A stretch of 64,000 nucleotides of DNA, from assembly GCF_007991735.1 (NCBI RefSeq), contig NZ_BJYX01000009.1, positions 1-64,000 on the forward strand, written 5' to 3'. Positions 19,845 to 29,600 of this stretch are shown here, piece by piece. Positions within the stretch are counted from its first letter, which is position 1, and each line of letters opens with the position of its first letter. The translations under genes and the position numbers were made by a program. The notes under the pieces are model-generated. The model saw only the letters and a program-made list of their open reading frames with translations, was not told the origin of the DNA and did no database searches. Source of the stretch: Terrabacter aerolatus (GTDB taxonomy: Bacteria; Actinomycetota; Actinomycetes; Actinomycetales; Dermatophilaceae).

Positions 19845-20935
19845 CAGGCGCTCCGGCTCGCGACGTCGGCCAGGACTGCGGCATACACCTGCTCGTGGAC
19901 GCGGGAGATCTCGTGGCGCTCGCGGCGGCGCTGGGCGGGGTCGGCCCGCCACGACGGGCGGTCCCGGTGGGACGCGAGGAGCGCCTCGCGCAGCGGGGGC
20001 GCGCCGCCCTCGCCGGTCGACCGGGTGGCTCCGGAGGCGCCGTAGAGCAGGCACGGCCCCTGGTCCGCGTAGTGGCCGCAGTCCGGCGCGACGACGGTCG
20101 TGCCGAGGTCGTGACAGGCCTCGAGCCAGCCCGAGTGCGTGCCGAAGCGGTAGGGCAGGACCGACACGTCGAGCGATTGGAGGTAGTCCCACAGCTCGTC
20201 GTCGGAGAAGTAGTCGTGCACGTGCAGGTCCACCTCGTCGCGGGCGGCGAGCTCGCGCAGCCGTGGCTCGAGGTCGGTGACGTGCCGGGGATGGCCCGGG
20301 GTCATGACGTCGGTGTGCGCGTCGACCCGCAGGCGGGCGCCGGGCAGGTCGGGCAGCGTGGCGACGATCTCCTCGATGACGGGCAGCGGGTCCATCCCGG
20401 CCCGCAGGCTCTTCGCGTGCACCCCGATGACGAAGCCCGAACCTGCCACCCGGGGCTGGGAGAGGCGTGGCTCCTCGACGACGTGCGGGTGCGGGACGAC
20501 GCGTGCCGCGCGGCCCCACCGCAACTCGATCTCCGCCGCCGCCCCCGGCGTCAGGGTCAGCACGGCGTCCGCCGCGTCGAGGAGGACACCGAGCTGGGCG
20601 TCGTGCAGCGCACGGTCGTGGTGGTGCGGGTTGCGCAGGTCGTGAACCGTGACGACGAGTGGGCGCCGGTGGCGACGCAGGCTCGCGACGACGTCGGCGA
20701 GCTCGTCGGGCGACACCGCGTCGAAGCCGAAGTGCACGTGCATGACGTCGAACTCGCCCGCGTGCTCGTCGACCCACCCGGGCTCGAGCATCCTCGGCGG
20801 CCACCACTGCGCGTCCGGGACGTCGGCGCGCGGCCGCGGGTCCGGGAGCCGGCGGACCGTCGTGTCGCCATCGGGGGGCGAGAGGTGCCGGACGTAGACA
20901 TGGCCTGCGGGGACGGATGCGATGACGGGACTCAA
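19844..20935 (-). CDS. Glycosyltransferase, GT4-like, first gene of the cluster
   Basis: About 363 residues if started at TTG 20935, which has GAGAGG seven bases upstream; the open frame extends to 21055 but the extra 40 residues look non-coding. Features: DVMHVHFGFDAVSPDELADVV, RPLVVTVHDLRNPHHHDRALHD, SGFVIGVHAKSLRAGMDPLPVI, and DYLQSLDVSVLPYRFGTHSGWLEACHDLGTTVVAPDCGHYADQG, similar to GT4 donor-site regions but with a divergent E-x7-E. No signal peptide. The N-terminal part lacks the classical Gly-rich loop, so the fold assignment is less sure than for its neighbour. Confidence 0.68.
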   Translation of the reverse strand: MSPVIASVPAGHVYVRHLSPPDGDTTVRRLPDPRPRADVPDAQWWPPRMLEPGWVDEHAGEFDVMHVHFGFDAVSPDELADVVASLRRHRRPLVVTVHDLRNPHHHDRALHDAQLGVLLDAADAVLTLTPGAAAEIELRWGRAARVVPHPHVVEEPRLSQPRVAGSGFVIGVHAKSLRAGMDPLPVIEEIVATLPDLPGARLRVDAHTDVMTPGHPRHVTDLEPRLRELAARDEVDLHVHDYFSDDELWDYLQSLDVSVLPYRFGTHSGWLEACHDLGTTVVAPDCGHYADQGPCLLYGASGATRSTGEGGAPPLREALLASHRDRPSWRADPAQRRRERHEISRVHEQVYAAVLADVASRSA

Positions 20936-21070
20936 CCGGGTGCCTCTCGGTGCGCACCGCCCGACGCACCGATGGAGGGGGCGCCGGCGCGGGTCTGGGG
21001 GCCGCTGGGCTGGAGCCTCCGTAGGGCCCATACCCCCGCGTCCTCTCGATGACACCGATCCGCCGGATCG

Positions 21071-21101
21071 TGCGAGGTTTGCGAGGTTTGCGAGGTTTGC
21101 G
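21071..21101. repeat. 9-bp tandem repeat (TGCGAGGTT x3 plus partial)
   Basis: TGCGAGGTT occurs at 21071-21079, 21080-21088 and 21089-21097, then TGCG. It lies in the 200-base gap upstream of the glycosyltransferase operon and downstream of the antiporter gene. No gene is visible in this gap. It could be a regulator-binding array or a simple slippage product. Confidence 0.8.
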
Positions 21102-21134
21102 GCCGGTCGACCGTGCCGTATGCCGTCAGTGCGG

Positions 21135-22505
21135 TCAGGCGACCCCGGCGCGGTCGCGTCGCCGCTCGAGGTAGTGCATGACGGGGGTCGCGAGCGTCCC
21201 GTGGACCATGACCGACAGCAGGATCGTGAACGCCACCGTCGACCAGAGCCAGCGCTCCTCGGGGAACGGGTGCTCGCCTGCCGCGAAGGCGAGGTAGTAG
21301 AGCGAGCCGATGCCGCGCACCCCGAAGAACGCCGTCGCGAGCGTCTCCTTGCGCCCGAGCCCGCCCGGGAGACCCTGCGCGCGGGCCTTGAGGCGCAGGC
21401 TGAGCCAGCCGGCGGTCGGACGGAGCACGAAGACGAGGGTGAGCGCGATGACGACGCCTCGCCAGTCGAGCTCGTCGAGCACGCCCTTGGTCATGCTCAT
21501 GCCGAGCATGAGCAGGATGATGAGCGTCAGCAGCCGCTCGAGCCGCTGGACCACCTCGTGCATCGAGCGGTGGTAGCGGTGGTTGCGTTCCGCTGCCCGC
21601 AGCGTCATCCCGCAGGCGAAGACGGAGATGAAGCCGTAGCCTCCGACGAGCTGGCTGACCCCGTAGGTCATGACGAGCGCGGCGAGCGCGAGGAGCGGCT
21701 CGCCCTGCTCGGCGAGACGCAGCGACCTGCGGGGTGACCGGAAGGCGACCTTGGCCAGGCCCCAGCCCACCGCGACACCGGCGGCGACACCGACGACGAC
21801 CTTGCCGACGAGGTCCCAGGCCAACCACTGCAGACCCCAGGACCCGACGGAGGAGAGACCTCCGGCGGAGGCGAGCAGGACGGCGGCCGTGACGAACGGG
21901 AAGGCGAGCCCGTCGTTGAGGCCGGCCTCGGAGGTCAGGGCGAAGCGCACGTCGTCCTTCTCGTCGACCGGTTCGCCGAGCGCCGCCTCGGCGGGGCGGT
22001 CGTCGCCGTCCGCGCTCTCGTTCTCGGCGGCCTCCTCGTCGGTCTCGACCCGGGGCCCCTCGACCTGAACGTCGCTGGCGAGGACCGGGTCGGTGGGCGC
22101 CAGGGCGGCGCCGAGGAGGAGCGCGGCGGCGGGAGCGATGCCGAGGCCCCACCCGAGCAGGGCCACGGAGGCGATCGTCAGGGGCATCGCGACGACGAGC
22201 AGCCGCCACGTCGGTGACCACGTCGCCCACGCCGAGCCGCTGCGCCAGGTGAACGTCCGGTCGATGGCCAGGCCGACGCCCATGAGGGCGACGAGGATGG
22301 TGAATTCCGTGACCCGCTCGACCTGCGGTCGGATGGCGACGGGGTCCAGTCGCATGCCGGCGGGCAGCGGCAGCAGACCGATGCCCATGCCGAGGACGAG
22401 GAGCACCATCGCCGCCGACACGGCATACCGGTCGAGCACGGAGGGGAGCACCGCCGCGAGGAACATCGCGACTCCGGCGATGAGGTAGATCAGGTTGATG
22501 GACAT
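21135..22505 (-). CDS. Na+/H+ antiporter, CPA1/NhaP type
   Basis: 456 residues with about 12 membrane segments. The ion-site region reads LLLGAALAPTDPVLASDVQV, with the TDP-type motif, and SEAGLNDGLAFPFVTAAVLL carries the ND motif of CPA1 antiporters. Also FGVRGIGSLYYLAFA near the C-terminus. It exchanges cytosolic Na+ (or K+) for H+. Between the two motifs is an unusual acidic insert of about 30 residues (VETDEEAAENESADGDDRPAEAALGEPVDEKDD). ATG 22505; a GAGGAG lies rather far (about 16 bases) upstream. It points away from the GAF-ANTAR gene. Confidence 0.84.
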   Translation of the reverse strand: MSINLIYLIAGVAMFLAAVLPSVLDRYAVSAAMVLLVLGMGIGLLPLPAGMRLDPVAIRPQVERVTEFTILVALMGVGLAIDRTFTWRSGSAWATWSPTWRLLVVAMPLTIASVALLGWGLGIAPAAALLLGAALAPTDPVLASDVQVEGPRVETDEEAAENESADGDDRPAEAALGEPVDEKDDVRFALTSEAGLNDGLAFPFVTAAVLLASAGGLSSVGSWGLQWLAWDLVGKVVVGVAAGVAVGWGLAKVAFRSPRRSLRLAEQGEPLLALAALVMTYGVSQLVGGYGFISVFACGMTLRAAERNHRYHRSMHEVVQRLERLLTLIILLMLGMSMTKGVLDELDWRGVVIALTLVFVLRPTAGWLSLRLKARAQGLPGGLGRKETLATAFFGVRGIGSLYYLAFAAGEHPFPEERWLWSTVAFTILLSVMVHGTLATPVMHYLERRRDRAGVA

Positions 22506-22632
22506 GACGACACGCGGGTACTCCTCGGGTTGGGCCTCAGTGTGACCTACCCGGCGGAGCGACGCACCGATCGTGCTCGCCCCGGCCTGGCCCGAGGGTC
22601 TACGGTCGACAACGACGAAAGGTGGTGTCGAG

Positions 22633-23394
22633 ATGGGTGGGGACCAGCGGCAGCAGGCGGACGAGGAGCTGCGAGAGGTCGCCGAGTCGTTCGCCCGCCT
22701 GGGTACCGAGCTCGAGTCCATGGACCCGACGGCGACGTTGGACGCGCTCGCCAGGTTGGCCGTGGAGCGAGTGCCCGGTACCCGCTGCGCGAGCATCACC
22801 AGCTACGAGCACGGGCGGTTCCGCACCGTGGCGGCCACCGACGACCTGGCCCGGCGGGCCGATGCCATCCAGTACGCCCTCGGATCCGGGCCCTGCCTCG
22901 ACGCCATCGTCGACGACACGCTCTACCGCCCCAAGGACCTGCGCCACGACGACCGGTGGCCGGAGTACGGCGCGAAGGTCTCGAGCGAGCTGGGCCTGCT
23001 CAGCATGCTGAGCTACCGCCTCGGCCACGAGGTGGGCGACACCATCGACGGGCTCAACATCTACGCGGACGAGGTGGCGGCGTTCGACGAACGGGCCGAG
23101 CTCGTCGGGCTCATGCTCGCCACCCACGGTGCCCTGGCGGTGGCCCTGTCGGCCAACCAGCTCCAGGTCGAGAACCTCCAGAGGGCGCTCGTCACCAACC
23201 GCGAGATCGGGGTCGCCATGGGCATCCTCATGGCGCGGCACCACGTCACCCGGGACCAGGCCTTCGGGCTCCTGCGCATGGCGAGCCAGAACGCCAACCG
23301 CAAGCTGCACGAGGTGGCCCTGCAGGTCTCCGACACCGGTGCGCTGCCCCCGATCGGTGGCGACCGGCGCCAGCGCGAGGACGTCGCGGACTGA
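22633..23394 (+). CDS. GAF-ANTAR domain RNA-binding regulator
   Basis: 253 residues. A GAF domain (about residues 30-170; ASITSYEHGRFRTVAATDDLARRADAIQYALGSGPCLDAI is characteristic of this actinobacterial type) precedes a C-terminal ANTAR domain with LQRALVTNREIGVAMGILMARHHVTRDQAFGLLRMASQNANRKLHEVA. ANTAR domains bind two-hexaloop RNA hairpins and antiterminate transcription; the GAF domain senses an unknown signal. ATG 22633 follows AAAGGTGG. The gene faces the SigB/F-type sigma gene tail to tail, nine bases apart. No hexaloop target was recognised in the window. Confidence 0.86.
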   Translation: MGGDQRQQADEELREVAESFARLGTELESMDPTATLDALARLAVERVPGTRCASITSYEHGRFRTVAATDDLARRADAIQYALGSGPCLDAIVDDTLYRPKDLRHDDRWPEYGAKVSSELGLLSMLSYRLGHEVGDTIDGLNIYADEVAAFDERAELVGLMLATHGALAVALSANQLQVENLQRALVTNREIGVAMGILMARHHVTRDQAFGLLRMASQNANRKLHEVALQVSDTGALPPIGGDRRQREDVAD

Positions 23395-23403
23395 CGACCC
23401 GGC

Positions 23404-24246
23404 TCAGGAGGCCGTGCTCATCCGGTCGGGCTCGAGCTCGGCGTCGGCCACGGCCTCCGCTGCACGATCGGCCAGGTGGTCGTGCAGGCGGACCGTGATC
23501 CGCCGGAGGCTGCGCGACACGTGCATCTGGCTCACGCCCCGTGCCTGCCCGATCTCCCGCTGGGTCATGCCCTCGACGTAGCGCATGAGGAGCAGCTCGC
23601 GCTCGTCGTCGTCGAGGGCGGTGAGCGCCTCGGTGAGACAGACGCGGTCGTCCGCGGCCTGGAGGCGCTCGTCGTCGGCGGCGAGGAACGCCGACATCCC
23701 CGGGCGGTCGTCGTCGGCCGTGCTGCAGTCGAGCGAGAGCGGTCGGAAGCCGGTCGCGGCGCACGTCGCCTCGCGCACCTCGTCGACCGTGGCCCCCACG
23801 GCACGGGCGAGGTCCGCGTCGGTCGGGGTGGCGCCCAGCTCCTGCTCGAGCCGGGCCCGGACGGTCTGGAGGTCGGCCCGGAGCTCCTGGAGCCGGCGCG
23901 GTGGCCGCACGACCCAGCCGCGGTCGCGGAACCAGCGCTTCAGCTCACCCGAGATGGTCGGGACGGCATACGCGGCGAACGAGGGCGCGTGCCCCGGCTC
24001 GTAGCGCCGGACGGCCTTGACGAGGGCGAGACGGGCGACCTGGACGAGGTCGTCGTGCTCGACGCCCCGGCCGTCGTAGCGACCCGCCATCGTCGTGCAC
24101 AGGTCGAGGTAGAGGAGCACGATCTGCTCGACGACGTGCTCGGACTCCTGCTCGGTGGTGCTCGAGGCGAGCTGGTCGAAGAGCTCGGACGTCTCGGCGT
24201 CACGCTCGGCGAAGGACGGTCGGGGGTGGTGGGCGGACGGCGCCAT
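23404..24246 (-). CDS. RNA polymerase sigma factor, SigB/SigF/SigG stress family
   Basis: 280 residues. Region 2 is HDDLVQVARLALVKAVRRYEPGHAPSFAAYAVPTISGELKRWFRDRGWVVRPPRRLQEL, the hallmark of SigB/F-type sigma factors. Region 3 follows, and region 4 is LDDDERELLLMRYVEGMTQREIGQARGVSQMHVSRSLRRI. ATG 24246 with GGAGATGAG upstream. Expected to direct general-stress transcription. No anti-sigma factor or anti-anti-sigma gene is next to it, so control is not visible here. Confidence 0.9.
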   Translation of the reverse strand: MAPSAHHPRPSFAERDAETSELFDQLASSTTEQESEHVVEQIVLLYLDLCTTMAGRYDGRGVEHDDLVQVARLALVKAVRRYEPGHAPSFAAYAVPTISGELKRWFRDRGWVVRPPRRLQELRADLQTVRARLEQELGATPTDADLARAVGATVDEVREATCAATGFRPLSLDCSTADDDRPGMSAFLAADDERLQAADDRVCLTEALTALDDDERELLLMRYVEGMTQREIGQARGVSQMHVSRSLRRITVRLHDHLADRAAEAVADAELEPDRMSTAS

Positions 24247-24501
24247 GACTCATCTCCGGGAGTGTCGGATGACGGAGTCGGCGCTGTGGTTGGACCGCTC
24301 AGACGTCTCGACAGTGCCACGACGCCGGGCCGTCGCGCAATGGTCGGGCGAGAAGTCCCTCGTCACGGGCTCGCGACGGGAGCGAGGATGCCGGTGGCGC
24401 GGCGGTTCTCGCGGCGGGTCACCTCGTCGAGCGGCAGAACCGCACGCGCGCACTCGCTGCCGCGGTCCGCGGTCCGCGGACCGCAGACCGGGCGGCCCGA
24501 C
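24247..24501. other. Intergenic region upstream of the sigma gene, with 16-bp palindrome
   Basis: The left part should hold the sigma-gene promoter; no clear hexamers seen. Near 24470 a perfect 16-base palindrome GCGGTCCGCGGACCGC occurs directly downstream of the SGNH hydrolase gene (24502) and could be its transcription terminator. No gene is visible. Confidence 0.4.
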
Positions 24502-25563
24502 CTATCCGGCGCTGGGCGTCGGCGGACGACCGGGACCGACCGGCAGGGTCCAGGGCCCCAGCGACCCCGAGGTGCGCAGCTCGTCGAGGACCGCGTTGGC
24601 GAGAAGGACGTGGCCGGTCGCGTTGGGGTGGTCGCCGTCGTCGAGGAGGTCGGCCGTGGGGTCACGCGTACCGGACACGCCCTTGAGCGGGGTGTAGGCG
24701 TCGACGTAGACGCTGCCGGTGGCGGTCGCCACCTGGTCGACGGTCGTGTTGACGAGCCGGGTCAGCTCGTCGCTGCCGAGCACGAAGGCCTCACCCAGTC
24801 GGCGCCCCACCTGACCGTCGACGGTGACGTTCCAGTAGCCCAGCAGGGCGATGCGGAGGTCGGGCCGGTGGTCGATGCTGTGGATGCCCTGGATGATCCG
24901 GACCAACCCGTCGTGCAGGCCCGTGATCGTCGAGGCCCAGCAGCTCGAGCCGGCCGCCGGGAAGCACCCCTGGTCGTCGACGCGGTCGAGGTTGAAGTCG
25001 TTGGCGCCCACCTCGACGAGCACGAGGTCGGCCGAGGAGAGGTGGGCCTGGGTCGAGGCGGAGCCGAGGTCGTCCGCGACGTCGGCCGTCGTCCATCCGC
25101 CGGTGGCGTCGTTGTGCACCACCCAGCTGCGGTGGGTCAGGTCCGCGAGCTGGGTGCCCACCTGCTCGACGTAGCCCACGCACCCGCACGTCTCGGCCGA
25201 CGGCACGGAGTCGCCGAGCCCGACGACGGTGAGCGGTCCAGGCGGGACGGCCGGTGACGTCGTGGGCGCGGCCGGGGTCGTCGTGCCGCTCGACCGGCTC
25301 GTCGATGTCGTCGGTGTCGTCGCGGAGGACGGCGCCGCCGAGGTGGTCGGGAGGCCCGGCCCACCGGCCGACGAGAGGGTCCTGAGGCCGGGCACCACAC
25401 CGCTCACGGCGAGCGCGACGAGGACGACCACGCCGAGGAGCGTTACGAGCACGTGGTGCGGCCGCGCGCGGAAGGTGGAGCGGTCCCCCCGGTGGGCGCC
25501 CGGGCGTCCCGACCGGCGCGACGACGGGCCTGCGGCGGCGTCCGGGCGGTCGCGACGCGGCAT
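24502..25563 (-). CDS. SGNH/GDSL-type esterase, membrane-anchored or secreted
   Basis: 353 residues; ATG 25563 with GGGAGGGT directly upstream. A cytoplasmic basic N-terminus is followed by one hydrophobic segment (HHVLVTLLGVVVLVALAVSGVV), then a Ser/Thr/Pro linker, then the hydrolase. SGNH blocks: GLGDSVPSAET (catalytic Ser), the Gly in DATGGWTT, VGANDFN (Asn), and DGDHPNATGHVLLA (Asp-x-x-His). Four extra cysteines (ETCGCVGY; DQGCFPAAGSSCW) suggest disulfides and an extracellular site. Third gene of the lysX operon. Substrate unknown, possibly cell-envelope acyl esters. Confidence 0.82.
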   Translation of the reverse strand: MPRRDRPDAAAGPSSRRSGRPGAHRGDRSTFRARPHHVLVTLLGVVVLVALAVSGVVPGLRTLSSAGGPGLPTTSAAPSSATTPTTSTSRSSGTTTPAAPTTSPAVPPGPLTVVGLGDSVPSAETCGCVGYVEQVGTQLADLTHRSWVVHNDATGGWTTADVADDLGSASTQAHLSSADLVLVEVGANDFNLDRVDDQGCFPAAGSSCWASTITGLHDGLVRIIQGIHSIDHRPDLRIALLGYWNVTVDGQVGRRLGEAFVLGSDELTRLVNTTVDQVATATGSVYVDAYTPLKGVSGTRDPTADLLDDGDHPNATGHVLLANAVLDELRTSGSLGPWTLPVGPGRPPTPSAG

Positions 25564-25576
25564 ACCCTCCCGGCGG

Positions 25577-26692
25577 TCAGGCACGGAACCCGGGGAGGGT
25601 CTGCGCGAGCCAGGCCAGCGCTGCGGGGATGTAGGGCGTGAACACCGAGTCGCGGTGGCCACCGTGGGCCAGCACGTTCCCAGTCACGTCGAGGGGTGGC
25701 TTGGCCACGCTGAGGAACTTCGACGACGTCGGGTACGACAGGGCGTCCTCCCTCGAGGTGAGCACCCACATGGCGACGGGTGGGGGCGCGGTGTGCGCCA
25801 GGGTCACGAGGTCGTAGCCGCGCTCGGCGGCCGTGCTCAGCGGGTCGTAGGCCGCGCTGAAGTCGGGTCGGAAGTAGCCGAGGAGCACGATGGCTCCGCC
25901 GAAGACGTCGGGGTGGCGCATCGAGAGCGAGGCCGCGCACCAGGCGCCGTACGAGTAGCCGAGCGTGGCCCACGACGTCCTCGATCGCTCGACCCGGAAG
26001 TGCTTCGCGGTCCACGCCGGGATGTCGTGCGAGAGCCACGTGTCGGTCTGGGGCTGTCCCGGGCCACCGTTGACGCACTCGGTGTCGAGGCTCGCCGGGG
26101 TGTCGATGCGGGGGACGACGACGATCGAGGGCGCGAGCCGGTGCTCGGCCGTCAGCGTGTCGACGGTGTTGACGAAGTCGAGGTGCAGGAAGCCCCGGGG
26201 CCCGCCCGGGAAGCCGTGCAGGCCCACGATGACCGGGTAGGTCCGCGACGACTTGGGGTCGTAGCCGACGGGGAGGTAGACGAAGACCTGGCCCTCGGCG
26301 TTGGAGCGCTTGTCGACGACGTTGTAGCTCTGCGTCCGCGACCCGGGCTGCGGCAGGGCCGGGAGCACCGCCGGGGTCGACATGCCCTTGAACCCGGGGC
26401 CCCGCACGGCTGCCGTCACGACCTCGGGGGTCGTGCCGCCGTGGTGCACCTGCACCGAGGTCGAGTGCGAGCCGAAGAGGTCGGCCCAGCTGGAGTAGAA
26501 GAGGTACTGGTCGTTGAGCGCCGCACCGGCGAGGGCGAGGACGACGACGTTGAGGAGCACGACCTGCACACCCCTGACCCCGCCGCGCACGATCGCGTTG
26601 CCCCAGCGGGGCAGCCCGACGACCACGAGGGCGAAGATGACGAGGGCGAGGATGCCGAGGAGCACGATGAGGCTGGTGTCGGTCAGTTCCAT
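25577..26692 (-). CDS. Membrane-anchored esterase (alpha/beta hydrolase, esterase D/Mpt51-like)
   Basis: 371 residues. Two N-terminal hydrophobic segments (about residues 7-26 and 40-60) anchor an extracellular alpha/beta hydrolase domain. YPVIVGLHGFPGGPRGF looks like the oxyanion region, GYSYGAWCAA the nucleophile elbow (Ser), DPLSTAAERG and VLAHGGHRDSVF suggest Asp and His. This matches the PF00756 esterase group that includes mycobacterial antigen-85-like proteins. Start overlaps the lysX stop by 10 bases and the next gene begins 13 bases after its stop, so it is part of the lysX operon. A role in envelope lipid remodelling is inference. Confidence 0.8.
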   Translation of the reverse strand: MELTDTSLIVLLGILALVIFALVVVGLPRWGNAIVRGGVRGVQVVLLNVVVLALAGAALNDQYLFYSSWADLFGSHSTSVQVHHGGTTPEVVTAAVRGPGFKGMSTPAVLPALPQPGSRTQSYNVVDKRSNAEGQVFVYLPVGYDPKSSRTYPVIVGLHGFPGGPRGFLHLDFVNTVDTLTAEHRLAPSIVVVPRIDTPASLDTECVNGGPGQPQTDTWLSHDIPAWTAKHFRVERSRTSWATLGYSYGAWCAASLSMRHPDVFGGAIVLLGYFRPDFSAAYDPLSTAAERGYDLVTLAHTAPPPVAMWVLTSREDALSYPTSSKFLSVAKPPLDVTGNVLAHGGHRDSVFTPYIPAALAWLAQTLPGFRA

Positions 26693-29600
26693 GCAGGGCT
26701 CGCTTCGCGGTCGGGTCGGGGTGCGGAGACGGGACGCACGAAGGGGAAGGTGAGCACCGACCGGATGGAGGTGTCGGTGAGCAGCATGACGAGCCGGTCG
26801 ACGCCGAGACCCATGCCGCCGCTGGGCGGCATGCCGAGCTCGAGCGCCTGGAGGAAGTCCTCGTCGACCTCCATCGCCTCGGGGTCGCCGGCCGCCGCCT
26901 TGAGCGACTGCTCGGTGAGCCGGGCCCGCTGGTCGACGGGGTCGGTGAGCTCGCTGTATGCCGTGCCGACCTCCATCCCTGCGACGACGAGGTCCCAGCG
27001 TTCGACGAGCCCGGCCTCGCTCCGGTGCGGCCGCGTCAGGGGCGAGGTCTCGACGGGGAAGTCGGTGTAGAAGGTGGGCAGCATCGTCGCGGGTTCGACG
27101 AGCTCGGCGTAGAGCTCCTCGATGACCGCCCCGGCGCGCATCTGCGGTCGCACGGGGATGCCGTGCTCCTCGGCGAGCTCGAGCAGCACGTCCATGTCGG
27201 TGTCGATGGTGATCCGCTGCCCGACCGCGTCGGAGACGGCGTCGAGGACCGGCACGACGGGCCACTCGCCGCTGATGTCGACGAGCTCGACCTCCCGGCT
27301 GACGTCGGTGCCGGCCGCACCTCGGCGCTGGTCCGAGCGTCCGCGGGCCGCGCCGGCGGCGGGGAGGGGCAGGGCCTCGCGTCCGTGGACGGTGCGGGCC
27401 GCCTCGCGGACGATCCGCTCGGTGAGCCGCCGCATCGTCGTGTAGTCGGCGTGCGGCTGGTAGACCTCGAGCGAGGTGAACTCGGGGTTGTGCGTGGCGT
27501 CGGCACCCTCGTTGCGGAAGTTGCGCCCGAGCTCGAAGACGGGACCGAGCCCGGCGACGAGGAGCCGCTTGAGGTGCAGCTCGGGAGCGATGCGCAGGGA
27601 GAGATCGACTCCGTAGGCGTTGATGAAGGTGTGGAAGGGGCGGGCGCTCGCGCCACCGTGGACGGTGTGGAGCATCGGGGTCTCGACCTCGAGGAAGCCG
27701 GCGTCACCGAGGGTGCGCCGCACCGACGCGACGACGCCGGAGCGCAGCCGCAGCAGCTCGACGTCGCGCGGGTGCACCAGCAGGTCGGTCGAGCGCTGGC
27801 GGGCGCGGGCGGCCGGGTCGTCGAAGGCCTGGAACGGCACGGGGTGCAGCGACTTCGCCTCCATGCGCCAGGACCCGGCCAGGAGACTGCGGGTGCCGTT
27901 GCGGGAGCGTCCGAGGGTGCCGTCGACGCGCACGAGGTCGCCGACATCGACGAACGCCGTGAACTGTCCGAGCACGTGCGACCCGAGGCGCGCGGCGTCG
28001 AGCAGCACCTGCAGCCGGGCGTCGCCGTCGACGAGGGTGGCGAAGACGACGCCGCCGTGGTCGCGGACGTGTCGCACGCGACCGACGACGGAGATGGCGG
28101 CGGCCTCGGGACCGGCTCCCTCCGCTCGCCGCGGGTCCGCGTCGAGGAGGCCGGTGAGGGCGCCGAGGGGGGTCGTGGCGACGGAGGCGGCGCCGACGGG
28201 ATAGGCCTCGAGGCCCGCCTCGCGCATCCGCTCGAGGGTCGAGAGCCGGTGGCGGAACTGGTCGGTGCGTCGCGGCCCGAGGGCCGAGACGTCGACGTGC
28301 GTCGTGGCGAGCGCAGCCACCTGCGCGAGGTGCTCCGCGTCGAGCTCGGCGCGCGGCGTGCGCAGTGCGGGGTAGCGGATGAAACCCTCGGCCGCGCCAG
28401 CCGCGACCGACACCTGCGGCAACGAGACCGCGTCGTCGTAGCAGAGGAAGCGGGGCACCCACGTCGGCTCGTACTTCTCGTTCGAGCGGTAGAGCCGCTC
28501 GAGCTGCCAGAAGCGGTCGAAGAGGCCGAGCACCGAGGCGCCCATGCGCGTCAGCGATCCCGAACCGAGACGCTCGGCGTCCTCGAAGACCGCCCGGAAC
28601 ATGCAGAAGTTGAGGGAGAGCCGCGAGAGGCCCAGCTCGCGCGACTGGGCCAGCAGCTCGCTCACCATGAGCTCCGTGACGCCGTTGGGGGCCTCGGGGG
28701 AGCGGCGCATGACGTCGAGCGAGACGCCGGTGCGCCCCCACGGCACGAGGGAGAGCACCCCGACGAGCACCCCGTCGGCGTCGTGGGCGGTGACGTGGAG
28801 GACGTCGTTGTCGGCGGGGTCTCCCGCACGCCCGAGCGCCATCGAGAAGCCGCGGTCGGACTCGCTGCCGCGCCAGGCCTCGGCGCGGTCGCCGATCTCC
28901 TCGAGCTCCTCGAGCCGCAGCTCGCGCTGGCGAGCGATGCGCACCGTGAGGCCGGCGCGGGTGGCCCGGGCGACGGCGCGGCGGACGGGCGTCAGCGATG
29001 CCCGGCGCAGGTCGAAGCGTCCGGCGTCGAGCACGGCCTCGTCGCCGAGGAGCAGCACGCGCATCCCGCCGGCCGCGGCATAGGCCCGGGCGCCGTGCTC
29101 GCTCGCGCCGAGCACGGCCGGCACCCAGCCGAACTCGCGGGCCTCGGCGCGCCACGCCTCGATGGCGGGCTGCCAGCTGTCGGGATGCCCCACGGGGTCC
29201 GCGGACGCGAGCGAGACCCCGGCGACGACCCGGTACGTCACGGCGGCGCGGCCGTCGGGGGAGAAGACCGAGGCCTTGTCACGCCGGGTCGCGAAGTAGC
29301 CGAGGGAGTCCTCGGACCCGTGCTGAGCCAGCAGCCCCCGGATGGCGACCTCGCGGTCGGGCGACCACCGGCTGCGGGGCCGGGCGGAGGCGAGGAAGAG
29401 GGTGACGGCGGAGAGGATCGTCAGGCCGGCGCACACCGCGACGACGTCCACGACCCAGACCGGCACCAGCGAGAGCGTCTGCCGGCTGACGCCGCCGAAC
29501 ACCGCGAGCACGGTGTCGACGAGCGGGTCGACCTGGGACCGGGGCGCGCCCACGACCCCGAGGAGCAGCCACGCCACGCCGACGGTCGCCGCGGACCCGA

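Noticed and set aside
21071-21101. Possible CRISPR from short tandem units
   Set aside because: Units are 9 bases long with no spacers and no cas genes anywhere in the window.
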